A DNA stretch of 64,000 nt from Vibrio injensis (lineage in GTDB: Bacteria > Pseudomonadota > Gammaproteobacteria > Enterobacterales > Vibrionaceae), in the NCBI RefSeq assembly GCF_001895205.1, contig NZ_BDJF01000027.1, positions 186,001 to 250,000 on the forward strand, in the 5' to 3' direction. This document shows, piece by piece, positions 1 through 10,948 of the stretch. The notes beneath the pieces were generated by a model. It saw only the letters and a program-made list of their open reading frames with translations, was not told where the DNA came from and made no database searches. Position 1 is the first letter of the stretch. Every line of letters begins with the position of its first letter. Both the position numbers and the translations under genes were made by a program.

Positions 1-1084
<1,084 letters not shown>

Positions 1085-1440
1085 TCATCATCTTCACGGG
1101 TAGATTTCTATCAAAAAATCTTATGCTTTCATTACGTTACTTTTTGCTCTAGTACACTTTAGAACAAACTGAATCTTCTGCCATCAATAAACTTGCGTAC
1201 CTTCACGAGTTAGAGAAAATCTTCTCAACGTTCAGTGCGTTATGCATAGAATAGACAATATCGCTTATGGCGGCTAATCGCCTCGAACGATTAATCTGAT
1301 AGGTAACTGTCCAAATAACTTGAAGATTCAGTAAGGTAGGTAGATAGTAGTTGGATGGCATTCGATAACATTAACCATAATCAAACTGTATTGCATCTAT
1401 CACGAGTTCTCTCTCATTATGTGAAGTATGCATCAATGCT

Positions 1441-1562
1441 TACACCTAAACCCGTTGACGTCGCAGGCAGTGGTAAGAGCGTTTACTCCATGAACATCGA
1501 TAACTATGGACATGAAATAAGCGAAGTAAACCAACGCTGCGGCCTCAACTAAGAAAGCTATA
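1441..1562. repeat. ERIC-like palindromic repeat, copy 1 (degenerate)
   Basis: About 120 bp that follow the ERIC layout: a TACACCTAAA end, then GTTGACGTCGCAGGCAGTGG, a central segment with CTCCATGAACATC / GATAACTATGGACATG, then CCAACGCTGCGGCCTCAACT and a terminal CTATATA. This matches my memory of the ERIC plan (TATACCC end, GTTGCAGG.AGGCGG, central CCCC...GGGG palindrome, GCAGCCAAC.C, AACTTGAAG, GGTATA end) with many substitutions. A 65-codon open frame crossing this element is judged non-coding. Confidence 0.6.
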
Positions 1563-1678
1563 TACCTAAACAACTTGGCGTTACGGGTCAATGGTAACGA
1601 ATTCCCCATATTAATAGACAACAATATGGGGCGAGCTAACCTAGCTACCAGCACGTAAGTTCAAGTTGCAAAGGTATA
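1561..1678. repeat. ERIC-like palindromic repeat, copy 2, in the dps leader
   Basis: Second ERIC-like element, abutting copy 1 and sharing its TATA junction. It starts TATACCTAAACAACTTGG, has a central inverted repeat CCCCATATT / AATATGGGG, and ends TTCAAGTTGCAAAGGTATA, which matches the ERIC end. It stops 19 bp before the dps start codon, so the repeat is part of the dps untranslated leader or promoter. Confidence 0.7.
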
Positions 1679-1697
1679 GTCAATAAAGGAGATAAAG

Positions 1698-2159
1698 ATG
1701 AATATTGGTATCAATGAATCTGATCGCATTAACATTGCCCAAGGACTAAAACGGTTACTCGCCGATTCGTACACCCTGTACCTACAAACCCATAATTTCC
1801 ATTGGAACATTACTGGGCCACAGTTCCGTGAACTGCATTTAATGTTTGAAGAGCACTACACAGAGCTTGCGGTGGCAGTGGATGATATCGCCGAGCGTAT
1901 TCGCTCTCTAGACGTGGCTGCGCCAGGAACCTATAAAGAATTTGCCGAGCTTAGCTCAATTAAAGAAGTGGTAGGATTAACTGATGGCGTAGAGATGGTT
2001 AATATCCTCACTGAGTCTCATGAGCAAGTGATCCGTACCTGCCGTGACGTACTAAAACTCGCTCAAGCGGCAGACGATGAATCTACCGCTTCACTGGTCT
2101 CTGACCGAATGCGTGTCCATGAAAAAACCGCGTGGATGTTGCGCGCTACTTACCGATAA
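1698..2159 (+). CDS. dps: Dps-family DNA-protecting ferritin
   Basis: Dodecameric mini-ferritin that oxidises Fe(II) with peroxide, stores the iron and can coat DNA under starvation or oxidative stress. At 153 residues it has normal length. The inter-subunit ferroxidase ligands are all present at the expected spacing: His35, His47, Glu51, Asp62 and Glu66 (FHWNITG...ELHLMFEE...VDDIAERI). The N-terminus is short, without the Lys-rich tail that E. coli Dps uses for DNA binding, so direct DNA compaction is uncertain. The start is fixed by AAAGGAGA upstream of the ATG. It is divergent from katG, its leader contains an ERIC-like repeat, and a hairpin terminator follows. Confidence 0.95.
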   Translation: MNIGINESDRINIAQGLKRLLADSYTLYLQTHNFHWNITGPQFRELHLMFEEHYTELAVAVDDIAERIRSLDVAAPGTYKEFAELSSIKEVVGLTDGVEMVNILTESHEQVIRTCRDVLKLAQAADDESTASLVSDRMRVHEKTAWMLRATYR

Positions 2160-2218
2160 GCCGCCGTATCGCATCAACCGTTTAATTGGTTATCCATACT
2201 AGACGGGCTAATATCAAC

Positions 2219-2250
2219 AAAGGGATGCGACGGTTCATCCCTTTTTATTT
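2219..2250 (+). terminator. Rho-independent terminator after dps
   Basis: Stem AAGGGATG / CATCCCTT with an 8-nt loop, followed by a T-rich run (TTTTTATTTT). It lies about 60 bp after the dps stop. The rest of the 297-bp gap to gdhA shows no gene I can support. Confidence 0.8.
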
Positions 2251-2438
2251 TCCTCCTCGCAAAAAATTCCTCTTCCCTTTGTTTTTCCATAGATTTTTAA
2301 CCACTTTCCGTGCATTATTTCTCATCATTGACAGTTATAAAAATAACCAAAGCTCAGCCTGTTACTGTCAATAACGAGGAGGCGGTATCGCTATCATCAT
2401 TTGATGACCAACGAATACCGTCCAGTATCCAGGGATAA

Positions 2439-3809
<1,371 letters not shown>

Positions 3810-3828
3810 AACGTGATTTAAAATAATG

Positions 3829-3858
3829 CCCTTAATGCTGGGGCTCTGGCATTAAGGG
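3829..3858. terminator. Hairpin between convergent gdhA and EAL gene
   Basis: Ten-base perfect stem CCCTTAATGC / GCATTAAGGG around a 10-nt loop. On the minus strand it is followed by ATTATTTT, a weak U-tract; on the plus strand there is no T-run. It ends 2 bp before the EAL stop codon. Confidence 0.6.
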
Positions 3859-3859
3859 A

Positions 3860-4717
3860 TCAACCAATAAGCTCGGAACACTGACGATTTAAACCAGAAA
3901 TCGCTAACTGCAGTGCTTCTTTAGGCTTTACCGGCATACTATACAAGAAACCTTGCACGAAAGTGACACCCAACTTTTTTAAAATAGTTGCCTGATATGG
4001 CGTCTCTACTCCCTCGACAACAAGATCTATATCCAAACTGTTAGTAAAACGGACCATAAACTCAATAAACATTTGGTTCTTATCATCATCTAAATTGATA
4101 AGAAATTGACGATCAAGCTTAATCTCACTGAAAGCATGAGAAATTAGTTTATCAAAATTGGATTCTTGGCTACCGAAGTCATCCATACTAACACCAAATC
4201 CATTAACTCTAAGCAATTGTAAATTATTTTTCAAAAAGTCTGGAGAATAGTCGCTACAAGGCTCTTCTGTTAGCTCAATAACTAAATAATTAGATGGTAA
4301 ATTAGCATGTGAAAAAGTGTTAATTAGAAGATCAATAACCTCGGGATCGGCTAAAAGAAACTTGGAAGCATTGATAGATACTGGTTTTATTTTTTCAACT
4401 AAGTATGACTGCCTGACCAAAAAATCTATTGCATTTGATAATACAAAATTAAAAAAATCTTTTTCTAAATCATTCTTTTTTATGAATAATAGGACTTCAT
4501 CAAGTGATAGTTCTAGAGATAAAGGCGAAACAACTCTTGTTAAAGCTTCAAACCCAACGATTTTATTTGTTAAAATATCTACTTTAGGTTGAAAATATGT
4601 CTCAATAATATTAGAAAAGATGACCAGTTTATCATCATAATTAAAAAACTGATTAATAATATTTTCTTTTTTAAATTTTACTTGTATAACAGGCATGAAA
4701 ATTAAACTTATTATCAT
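3860..4717 (-). CDS. Stand-alone EAL-domain protein (c-di-GMP phosphodiesterase), BvgR-like position
   Basis: A 285-residue protein that is almost entirely an EAL domain, without a sensor or transmembrane segment. The catalytic set looks complete: FEALTR, the Asn of VSINASKF, Glu of ELTEE, MDDFG, Lys of EIKLDR, VVEGVET and QGF. It is therefore predicted to hydrolyse c-di-GMP. The loop after DDFG reads SQESN rather than the usual TGYSS. It lies downstream of a BvgS/EvgS-type kinase and its regulator; in Bordetella the EAL protein BvgR sits next to bvgAS and has similar size. A TAGGAAA heptad lies 65 bp upstream, suggesting its own promoter. AT-rich. The start is uncertain: neither the first ATG nor the one at 4696 has a clear ribosome site. 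Confidence 0.85.
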   Translation of the reverse strand: MIISLIFMPVIQVKFKKENIINQFFNYDDKLVIFSNIIETYFQPKVDILTNKIVGFEALTRVVSPLSLELSLDEVLLFIKKNDLEKDFFNFVLSNAIDFLVRQSYLVEKIKPVSINASKFLLADPEVIDLLINTFSHANLPSNYLVIELTEEPCSDYSPDFLKNNLQLLRVNGFGVSMDDFGSQESNFDKLISHAFSEIKLDRQFLINLDDDKNQMFIEFMVRFTNSLDIDLVVEGVETPYQATILKKLGVTFVQGFLYSMPVKPKEALQLAISGLNRQCSELIG

Positions 4718-4781
4718 ATAACATTAATGATATTTTACTTACTTAAAAATTTAAATGAATAAGAAAAAACCACAAACATCG

Positions 4782-4788
4782 TAGGAAA
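4782..4788. promoter_or_regulatory. Candidate BvgA/EvgA-type heptad upstream of EAL gene
   Basis: TAGGAAA in context TCGTAGGAAATGAC (reverse complement TTTCCTACGA), about 65 bp upstream of the EAL start. It resembles the heptads in front of the pilin genes and the BvgA heptad consensus as I recall it (TTTCYTA). Confidence 0.35.
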
Positions 4789-4851
4789 TGACAACCAGAA
4801 ACAAGGGGAATTCTTACAAAACTTAGCTTAATATTAGAAAGAGGAAGACCA

Positions 4852-5304
4852 TTAATAAGTTTGCATTTCATTTTTTATTTGACCATTAATTATTGATGTT
4901 AGTGATATTAAATCTTTTACATGAGACTCAGCCTTTTCTAAAGATAATGAATCTTCAATATTGCTGCATTTCTCTAAAATTTGTTTACAGCCGATTATAT
5001 TTGCACCGCTTTTCATCTTGTGTGCAATCGATTTGCATCTAATAAAGTTTTGTTCATTAAATGCACTTTCTAAATCTTTAATATCTTCTATATTGACAAT
5101 TAAAATTTGCTCTAATATTTTTTTATTAAGCTCTAGGTTACCTGATGTTAATGCATTAACCATATCTATATCAAAAAATCTTTCTTCATTTTTTTTAAGA
5201 TCATATTCAACTATTTCTTTATTAGTAAGAGCTTCATGGATAGCATTATTTAAATCATCAATCGTAATCGGCTTAAATAAACAACCATTCATACCAGCCG
5301 CCAA
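4852..5304 (-). pseudogene. Detached C-terminus of the hybrid kinase: end of receiver plus HPt domain
   Basis: In-frame continuation of the upstream BvgS-like kinase after a TAA codon. It opens with the end of a receiver domain (CLAAGMNGCLFKPI, with the conserved Lys-Pro) and continues into a histidine phosphotransfer domain whose phospho-acceptor is the His of SIAHKMKSGANIIGC. Only one codon separates the frames: the stop is followed without frameshift by IIDDCLAAG. The first possible start here (TTG) has no ribosome site, so independent translation is unlikely. With the stop read as an amino acid the protein would be 1190 residues, the normal length for BvgS/EvgS. Confidence 0.8.
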
Positions 5305-5319
5305 ACAATCATCAATAAT

Positions 5320-8300
5320 TTATCTTTGAGCATTCGCGGTATAACCTATAATATATATTGATTCGATATCATGTTCCTTTTCATAACATCTAATTTTCCT
5401 TGCTAATTCATAACCATCCATTTCAGGCATATTACAGTCTGTAATAACAAGGTCAAACTTATCTAGCATATAAATATCTAAAGCTTCTTTCCCATTAATT
5501 GACTGTACTACACTATGGTTTAAATACTTTAACTGTTCTGATATCAACAACCTATTAGGTGCATAATCATCAACTATTAAAATTTTATATCTCTTATTTT
5601 CAACTTCAATACTATTTTTTTCTAAACTAACAGCATTATCTTGCTTATAGATATTAAAATTTAATACAATACTTATTTTTGTTCCTATATTCTCTCTACT
5701 TTCAATATCAAAACTAGCAGACATCAAATCACATATAGCTTTAGATATCATAAGACCAAGACCAGTTCCTCCTTTTCCATCATGATTATTCGCTTGATTA
5801 AATGCTTGAAAAATACCAGCCATATCATGATCAGGTATACCTATACCCTGATCTGTAAGCATGATTTTTATCTTGTAAGTATCATTACTCTTTTCTATTA
5901 AATATACACTTAAATTAACACTTCCTTTTTCAGTAAACTTTATAGCATTAGCTACAATATTTACTAATACCTGCTTCATTCTTGCATCATCATATATTAA
6001 ATCCTCTCTTATATTTTCGTCAAAATCGAGGTTAAACTTTATACCTTTCTGAATCGCCAGATAGGAGTATATTTTATAAACAGAGTATATTGTATTTTTA
6101 AAATTGTTTTTTTCAGGCATTAATGTTAATTTTCCTGATTCTATCTTTGATATATCAAGAATATCACCAATCAAATCTAATAAATCATTTGCTGCCTGAT
6201 AAGCTATATCTATTGATTGAATATCAAACTCATTTGTTTTATATTTTTTAATTACCAACTCTAATAGTCCAAGAATAGCATTTATTGGTGTTCGAATTTC
6301 ATGGCTCATTGTCGCAATAAATCTACTTTTAGCAACATTTGCTGAATCGGCTTGTTCTTTAGCGCAGGATAATTGTTCAAGAAGACTAATACGTTCACTT
6401 ACATCAATCCATCCACAAATAATACCACTTACGGAATTATCATCTTTTAAACTAAAAGGCTGAATCCAATGATATACATGATATTTTTTGCCATACTTAA
6501 TAATCTCTCTATCTTTAAATATAGTAATGTTATCATTTAAAGCTTTCTGATGATCTAAATGAATTTCTTGACGGAAACTATCAGAAACAAAGCTATTAGA
6601 TGTATATTTCCCTAATAGAGATTTGTTACTACCATTAATAAAATCTAAATAACTTTTATTATGTAAAATATAATCTAAATCTTTATTTCTAGCATAAATA
6701 GGATGTGGGATACTATCAATAACTATTTGAATAAAATTAAGTTGCTCGATTAACTTCTGTTTAACAGATAATCTTTTCCTATAATTAGAAATGATAATAA
6801 GACTACTAAGAGCTATAACTATAATTATAATTATAGCTGAGAAAAATAGAGTATACACTGTATATTGATAATCTTTCCAATTTTGCTTAGCCGGTAATGC
6901 ATTTTTTTGCCACCGATTGGCAATAATTTTAACATCATTAGCTGGTATATAGTCTATAAACTCTGAAAAAAGATTTATCATTTCATAATTATTATTAAGC
7001 ATTGCAATACTTAAAGTCGCAGCAGGTATATCAGTAATTATTCTTTGTATATATAAACTATCCTGGAAAAAATGATTTATATAATAATTTGCTAACATTA
7101 ATGGGGCAACTGTCACGGCATCACCATCTGAATTAACAACATCATTCAAAGCATCTATATAAGATTTTGCTGGTACCACATTTACATGATGATTAATTAA
7201 CTTTATTTCATCTGTAAGTAAGTGTCCTCTTGGCATATAAACTGTAGATACATAATTTGATTTAGTATTTGACTTTGCAACAATCACATATGACGAACTT
7301 AAAAAACTTTTTGTAAAATAAAAATCTCTCGCTTCAGATGGTGTTAAAGCACTAATATCAGCCTCACCACTTTTTAATGCACGAATTTGTTCTTCAATCG
7401 AATCCTTGAAAATATATCTAAAATTAACGCCAGTATATATTTTCATGAGTTCTAATAATTCAATTAAAATTCCTTGTGGTTGGCCATTGTTTCCGATATA
7501 ACTAACAGGCGCTGAATACTTAGAAAGTGCAACTTTAATTTCTTGATTATCATCAACATATTTACTGGCCATATATCGAGCATCTTCTAAAATCGCCTTG
7601 CTCGGAACAGAAACCCCACCGCCATTCCAATTCATCTTTAATAAGGTTTTTAAATTGGTATCAGTAGAAAGTAAAATTCTATTTAATATATCTAATAGAA
7701 TTTTATTATTTTCATTCAGTGCAAATGCAAATCCTTTAGAATCAAATCCAAGAAGATCTTTAAATGATATATTATCGATAAACTCACTATTTATTTGATA
7801 ATTGACAGAAAACAAATCAATAACCATTGCATCAATATAACCATCGATTAATGATGAAACGAGTTTTTGAGGAGTTCGATAATGTATTAGCTGCACTCCA
7901 GGATAACGATTAAATATAACTTCATCCGGTAAATACTCATAAAATATACCTATTTTATTTATTTTACTTCCTCTATCATTTGTGTTTATAAAAATAGAAG
8001 GTATATCACTCTGATATGGCACTGTTAATACTAAACCTAAAAGACTATCATAGTCATTAGATGATGTTAATAAATCAATTTCCTCATTTTTAATTGCCTC
8101 TATTGCATCTTTTCTAGAATTAAATCCAATAAGTTGTGTTTTAATACCTAGTAATAGTTCAACTAATTTTAAATAATCAGCAGTTATCCCTTCATAGTAA
8201 AAAGATGTTCCATCATTGGAAATATCATATGGTGGAAAATCTTTTTTTACAAAGCCAACTCTAACGACTCGCCCCCTTAACCAAATACTTTCTTCCTCAG

Positions 8301-8424
8301 AAAGGTAAATTTTAGGTAAGTTATAGTTATTATATTGCAATGTACTATACAGTTGTACACCGTAAGTTCTAGAAAATATTTGGCTTGAAATGAAAATCAA
8401 AAAAAATAGAATAATCTTATTCAT
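5320..8424 (-). CDS. BvgS/EvgS-type hybrid sensor histidine kinase, truncated by in-frame TAA
   Basis: Inner-membrane sensor for a four-step phosphorelay. Order of parts: signal peptide (about 1-20), two periplasmic Venus-flytrap (SBP_bac_3-like) domains (about 40-510), a transmembrane helix rich in Ile (about 525-545), a PAS domain (about 560-690), HisKA with MSHEIRTPINA, HATPase with N, DQGIGIP and GGTGLGL boxes, then a receiver with phospho-acceptor Asp in VITDCNMPEMDGYE. The protein ends at GYTANAQR, inside the receiver, because of a TAA codon; the Lys-Pro motif and HPt domain are cut off. Its ATG overlaps the response-regulator stop (ATGA), so the two are co-translated. As it stands the relay to the regulator should be broken unless the stop is read through or is a sequence error. 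AT-rich. Confidence 0.88.
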   Translation of the reverse strand: MNKIILFFLIFISSQIFSRTYGVQLYSTLQYNNYNLPKIYLSEEESIWLRGRVVRVGFVKKDFPPYDISNDGTSFYYEGITADYLKLVELLLGIKTQLIGFNSRKDAIEAIKNEEIDLLTSSNDYDSLLGLVLTVPYQSDIPSIFINTNDRGSKINKIGIFYEYLPDEVIFNRYPGVQLIHYRTPQKLVSSLIDGYIDAMVIDLFSVNYQINSEFIDNISFKDLLGFDSKGFAFALNENNKILLDILNRILLSTDTNLKTLLKMNWNGGGVSVPSKAILEDARYMASKYVDDNQEIKVALSKYSAPVSYIGNNGQPQGILIELLELMKIYTGVNFRYIFKDSIEEQIRALKSGEADISALTPSEARDFYFTKSFLSSSYVIVAKSNTKSNYVSTVYMPRGHLLTDEIKLINHHVNVVPAKSYIDALNDVVNSDGDAVTVAPLMLANYYINHFFQDSLYIQRIITDIPAATLSIAMLNNNYEMINLFSEFIDYIPANDVKIIANRWQKNALPAKQNWKDYQYTVYTLFFSAIIIIIVIALSSLIIISNYRKRLSVKQKLIEQLNFIQIVIDSIPHPIYARNKDLDYILHNKSYLDFINGSNKSLLGKYTSNSFVSDSFRQEIHLDHQKALNDNITIFKDREIIKYGKKYHVYHWIQPFSLKDDNSVSGIICGWIDVSERISLLEQLSCAKEQADSANVAKSRFIATMSHEIRTPINAILGLLELVIKKYKTNEFDIQSIDIAYQAANDLLDLIGDILDISKIESGKLTLMPEKNNFKNTIYSVYKIYSYLAIQKGIKFNLDFDENIREDLIYDDARMKQVLVNIVANAIKFTEKGSVNLSVYLIEKSNDTYKIKIMLTDQGIGIPDHDMAGIFQAFNQANNHDGKGGTGLGLMISKAICDLMSASFDIESRENIGTKISIVLNFNIYKQDNAVSLEKNSIEVENKRYKILIVDDYAPNRLLISEQLKYLNHSVVQSINGKEALDIYMLDKFDLVITDCNMPEMDGYELARKIRCYEKEHDIESIYIIGYTANAQR

Positions 8425-9044
8425 AAAACACCATTTTTCCTAGCGACATCGATTAATTCTACAATATTGCTTATGTTAAGTTTTTCAAATATCCTAGTTT
8501 TATAAGTGCTAATGGTTTTGCTACTCAGTAACATTTGCTCTGCTATTTCTTTATTAGTTAATCCCGATGCTAAAAATTTAAACACCATCATTTCTCTTGC
8601 CGAGAGAATAGATAAAGAATGAGATCTTTCTTCTTTTCTTTCATAACTATTATATGAAAATGAAGTGTCTGGAAAGAACTTATAACCCGATTGAATAGAT
8701 CTAATCGCAGTTAATACTTCTTCGATCCCTTCCGTCTTTGATAAATAACCAGATGCACCAACTTGCATACAAAGATGGATAAAATGTTCAGATGACTGCG
8801 AAGTTAATACCAAAAATCGTGTTTTTAAATTTAAAGCCTTACAGCGTTCGATTACTTCCATACCATCTAAAGAGGGAATATTTAAATCAATTACAACAAT
8901 ATCAGGAGTAAGTTTTTTGATTAACTGTAATGCATCTATACCATTTGTAGCCTCTCCAACAACCTTAAATTGATGTTGTTCTAACAAAATTTTTGTTGCT
9001 AAAAGCACAACAGGATGATCATCAACTAATAAAATATTGCTCAT
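8421..9044 (-). CDS. NarL/FixJ-family response regulator (BvgA/EvgA-like)
   Basis: DNA-binding response regulator, 207 residues, the size of BvgA and EvgA. The N-terminal receiver has the acidic pair in LLVDDHPVV, phospho-acceptor Asp in IVVIDLNIPSLDG, Thr in FLVLTSQ and Lys in GYLSKTEG. The C-terminal LuxR-type helix-turn-helix reads LSAREMMVFKFLASGLTNKEIAEQMLLSSKTISTYKTRIFEKL. It is first in an operon with the hybrid kinase, overlapping it by 4 bp. It is the likely partner of that kinase and the probable activator of the adjacent fimbrial genes, by analogy with BvgAS control of Bordetella fimbriae. Confidence 0.9.
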   Translation of the reverse strand: MSNILLVDDHPVVLLATKILLEQHQFKVVGEATNGIDALQLIKKLTPDIVVIDLNIPSLDGMEVIERCKALNLKTRFLVLTSQSSEHFIHLCMQVGASGYLSKTEGIEEVLTAIRSIQSGYKFFPDTSFSYNSYERKEERSHSLSILSAREMMVFKFLASGLTNKEIAEQMLLSSKTISTYKTRIFEKLNISNIVELIDVARKNGVL

Positions 9045-9285
9045 AAAATGTTACTCTAATGTTTAATTTATAATTGGTTAATCAAATAATCTTATAAAAT
9101 ATATATTAATTTGATTAAATATTTTCAAAGCCGCTAATCATAAAACAAATTAACCTATATGTCTTAGTATATACCTAGATCACACTCTTTGCAGAAAAAA
9201 CCTACAACAAAGAAAGAAACCAGAAGACCAAATGAAGAGCATTCTTATTCTAAATAAAAACAATAACAATATTCATTTACAAAAG

Positions 9286-9317
9286 TAGGATTAAGATAGA
9301 ATTTACGTAGGACTTAT
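9286..9317. promoter_or_regulatory. Two heptad-type half-sites, 22 bp apart, upstream of plus-strand pilin
   Basis: TAGGATTAAG and TAGGACTTAT begin exactly 22 bp apart, 109 and 87 bp before the pilin start. They resemble the TAGGAAA elements in front of the other fimbrial units. A 22-bp repeat matches the footprint spacing reported for successive BvgA dimers, from memory. The remaining intergenic DNA between the response regulator and this pilin is AT-rich and holds both promoters. Confidence 0.35.
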
Positions 9318-9394
9318 CTTGCTTTAAAACCTTGTCGGATATTTATTATACAATACGATATTATTACCTACTTATCGTGTATGGAGCTATTTAT

Positions 9395-9967
9395 ATGAGA
9401 AATTTATCATCTAAAAAACTGGCTATTTATTTACTAATAGGGAGTATTAATGCTCATGCTAATATATTAGAAATTAGTGGTAAGATTAAACATCCAACTT
9501 GTCAAGTAAAAGTCAATAATATTAACCAGTCTCCTATTATAACATTACCAACGATTAATATAGGTCAGTTGAAAAATGAGGGGGATTCTGCCGGTGAAAC
9601 TACATTTGAGATCACTCTGTATGATTGCCTAAGAAGTATGACCTTAGAACAACATTGGGATGTTAGATTTTCTCCATGGGGAATTGATAAAAATAGGGAT
9701 TTACTGATTCCTGGCTTCATTCCTACAATGTCAGGTACAGTAGAAGGTATCGGACTGCAAATTTTAGACTCACCTTCAGGGTCCCCCCTTGATAATGAAT
9801 TTATTGGTGGCATGTTAATTGGTTACCAAGCAAAAAATGCAATAAAAATTCCACCGGGAGAATCTGAAGGTTCACACAACTTTGTTGTACGTTACTTGTC
9901 AATTAGTAATAATCCTTTACCAGGAAAACTGACTAGCTACTTACAATATGCGGTAACGTATTTTTAA
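9395..9967 (+). CDS. Fimbrial major-subunit-family protein (pilin)
   Basis: Exported chaperone-usher pilin of about 190 residues with signal peptide MRNLSSKKLAIYLLIGSINAHA. The paired cysteines (HPTCQVKVNN and LYDCLRS), a GDSAGETTFEITL segment and a C-terminal beta-strand ending YLQYAVTYF are typical of donor-strand-complemented subunits and match the pilins on the other strand of the locus. An upstream in-frame codon would add 21 residues, but GGAG nine bases before the ATG at 9395 and the signal peptide fix this start. It is the only full-length pilin on the plus strand and is convergent with the OmpA-like gene. Confidence 0.85.
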   Translation: MRNLSSKKLAIYLLIGSINAHANILEISGKIKHPTCQVKVNNINQSPIITLPTINIGQLKNEGDSAGETTFEITLYDCLRSMTLEQHWDVRFSPWGIDKNRDLLIPGFIPTMSGTVEGIGLQILDSPSGSPLDNEFIGGMLIGYQAKNAIKIPPGESEGSHNFVVRYLSISNNPLPGKLTSYLQYAVTYF

Positions 9968-9970
9968 AAA

Positions 9971-10003
9971 AAATCCCACGTCATAAATGACGTGGGATTT
10001 TTA
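9971..10003. terminator. Bidirectional terminator between pilin and OmpA-like gene
   Basis: Perfect 14-bp stem AAATCCCACGTCAT / ATGACGTGGGATTT with a 2-nt gap, flanked by A-runs on the left and T-runs on the right. It serves both convergent genes. Confidence 0.9.
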
Positions 10004-10016
10004 TAGCTATGATGAG

Positions 10017-10940
10017 TTATTTTTGAATAGATAACGTAACTCGTCTATTTATCGCCCGCCCCTCAGGAGTCGAGTTATCTCCTTTCGGGAATTCTACACC
10101 ATAAGCGAAAATTGACAAATACTCATCCTCAATAGAATAATCCATTTTCAGCTTATTCATTATAAATTCTGCTCTACGTTTAGATAAATTCTTATTATAA
10201 TTTTCATTACCTATATTATCGGTATATCCTGAAATTATAATATATTTATTATTATCACTAGCGTATTCTAAGAAATTTTTCAGTTTATTATAATCAACTA
10301 AAATAGGCTTAGACGAGTCAAATGGGAAATAAAATGAAACTGATGAAACTTTTATTGCCTTTTCTTCTTCTGGTTCATTTTTTGTTAAAATTTCAATATC
10401 TGGAGTAGTACCATGGGTAACAGTTTCACTATCAATTCTATTAATAATAGCATTTCTTGTTTTAAATCTATAACCTAATGTCAATAAACTCATCGCATCT
10501 TGATTGTATGAATTTTCAGAAAAAACCTTTCTCATTTCTGCGGTCAAGTAAATATTGCTATTTATAACATAATTAATACCTATGCCAAAATGAATTTGAT
10601 TTTCTTTATCCTCAGGATAATTAACTCTAGCTATATCACCAGATAGAAATAACGAAGTCCCCGCATTACCATTAAAATAATATCGGCCACCCAACAAATA
10701 ACTCTTATAGTCCAAGTCAGAAACTGCCTTAGTGTTTAGATAATTAAATTGAGTACTCCATTTTTCTGTTATGAAGTACTCACCACCAATACCAAGAAAT
10801 TTCTCATCTTCTATTCCTCTATTATCATCATTCCATAATTCACCAAAAGATGTATGGAGTTTATAGTTTGTCAAATTTTTTGCATGTGTAGCGAAAGAAA
10901 AAACTATACAAGAAAAAATTATAATCATTAAATTTTTCAT
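10017..10940 (-). CDS. OmpA/OprF-type outer-membrane protein at end of fimbrial operon
   Basis: Signal peptide (MKNLMIIIFSCIVFSFATHA), then about 150 residues of alternating strands consistent with an 8-stranded beta-barrel, a linker, and a C-terminal OmpA peptidoglycan-binding domain (about 200-307). The latter shows ISGYTDNIGNENYNKNLSKRRAEF and a closing GRAINRRV with the conserved Arg, plus the Asp expected to contact diaminopimelate. It is the last gene of the chaperone-usher operon, 8 bp after the second chaperone. It may anchor or stabilise the assembly machinery in the envelope; that role is inference from position only. Confidence 0.8.
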   Translation of the reverse strand: MKNLMIIIFSCIVFSFATHAKNLTNYKLHTSFGELWNDDNRGIEDEKFLGIGGEYFITEKWSTQFNYLNTKAVSDLDYKSYLLGGRYYFNGNAGTSLFLSGDIARVNYPEDKENQIHFGIGINYVINSNIYLTAEMRKVFSENSYNQDAMSLLTLGYRFKTRNAIINRIDSETVTHGTTPDIEILTKNEPEEEKAIKVSSVSFYFPFDSSKPILVDYNKLKNFLEYASDNNKYIIISGYTDNIGNENYNKNLSKRRAEFIMNKLKMDYSIEDEYLSIFAYGVEFPKGDNSTPEGRAINRRVTLSIQK

Positions 10941-10948
10941 ATCATATC

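Noticed and set aside
1355..1552. 65-codon plus-strand open frame before dps
   Set aside because: It lies largely across the first ERIC-like repeat, has no ribosome site, and its translation shows no family features.
2186..2374. 62-codon open frame after dps
   Set aside because: It reads through the dps terminator hairpin and has low-complexity Phe/Arg content typical of non-coding T-rich DNA.
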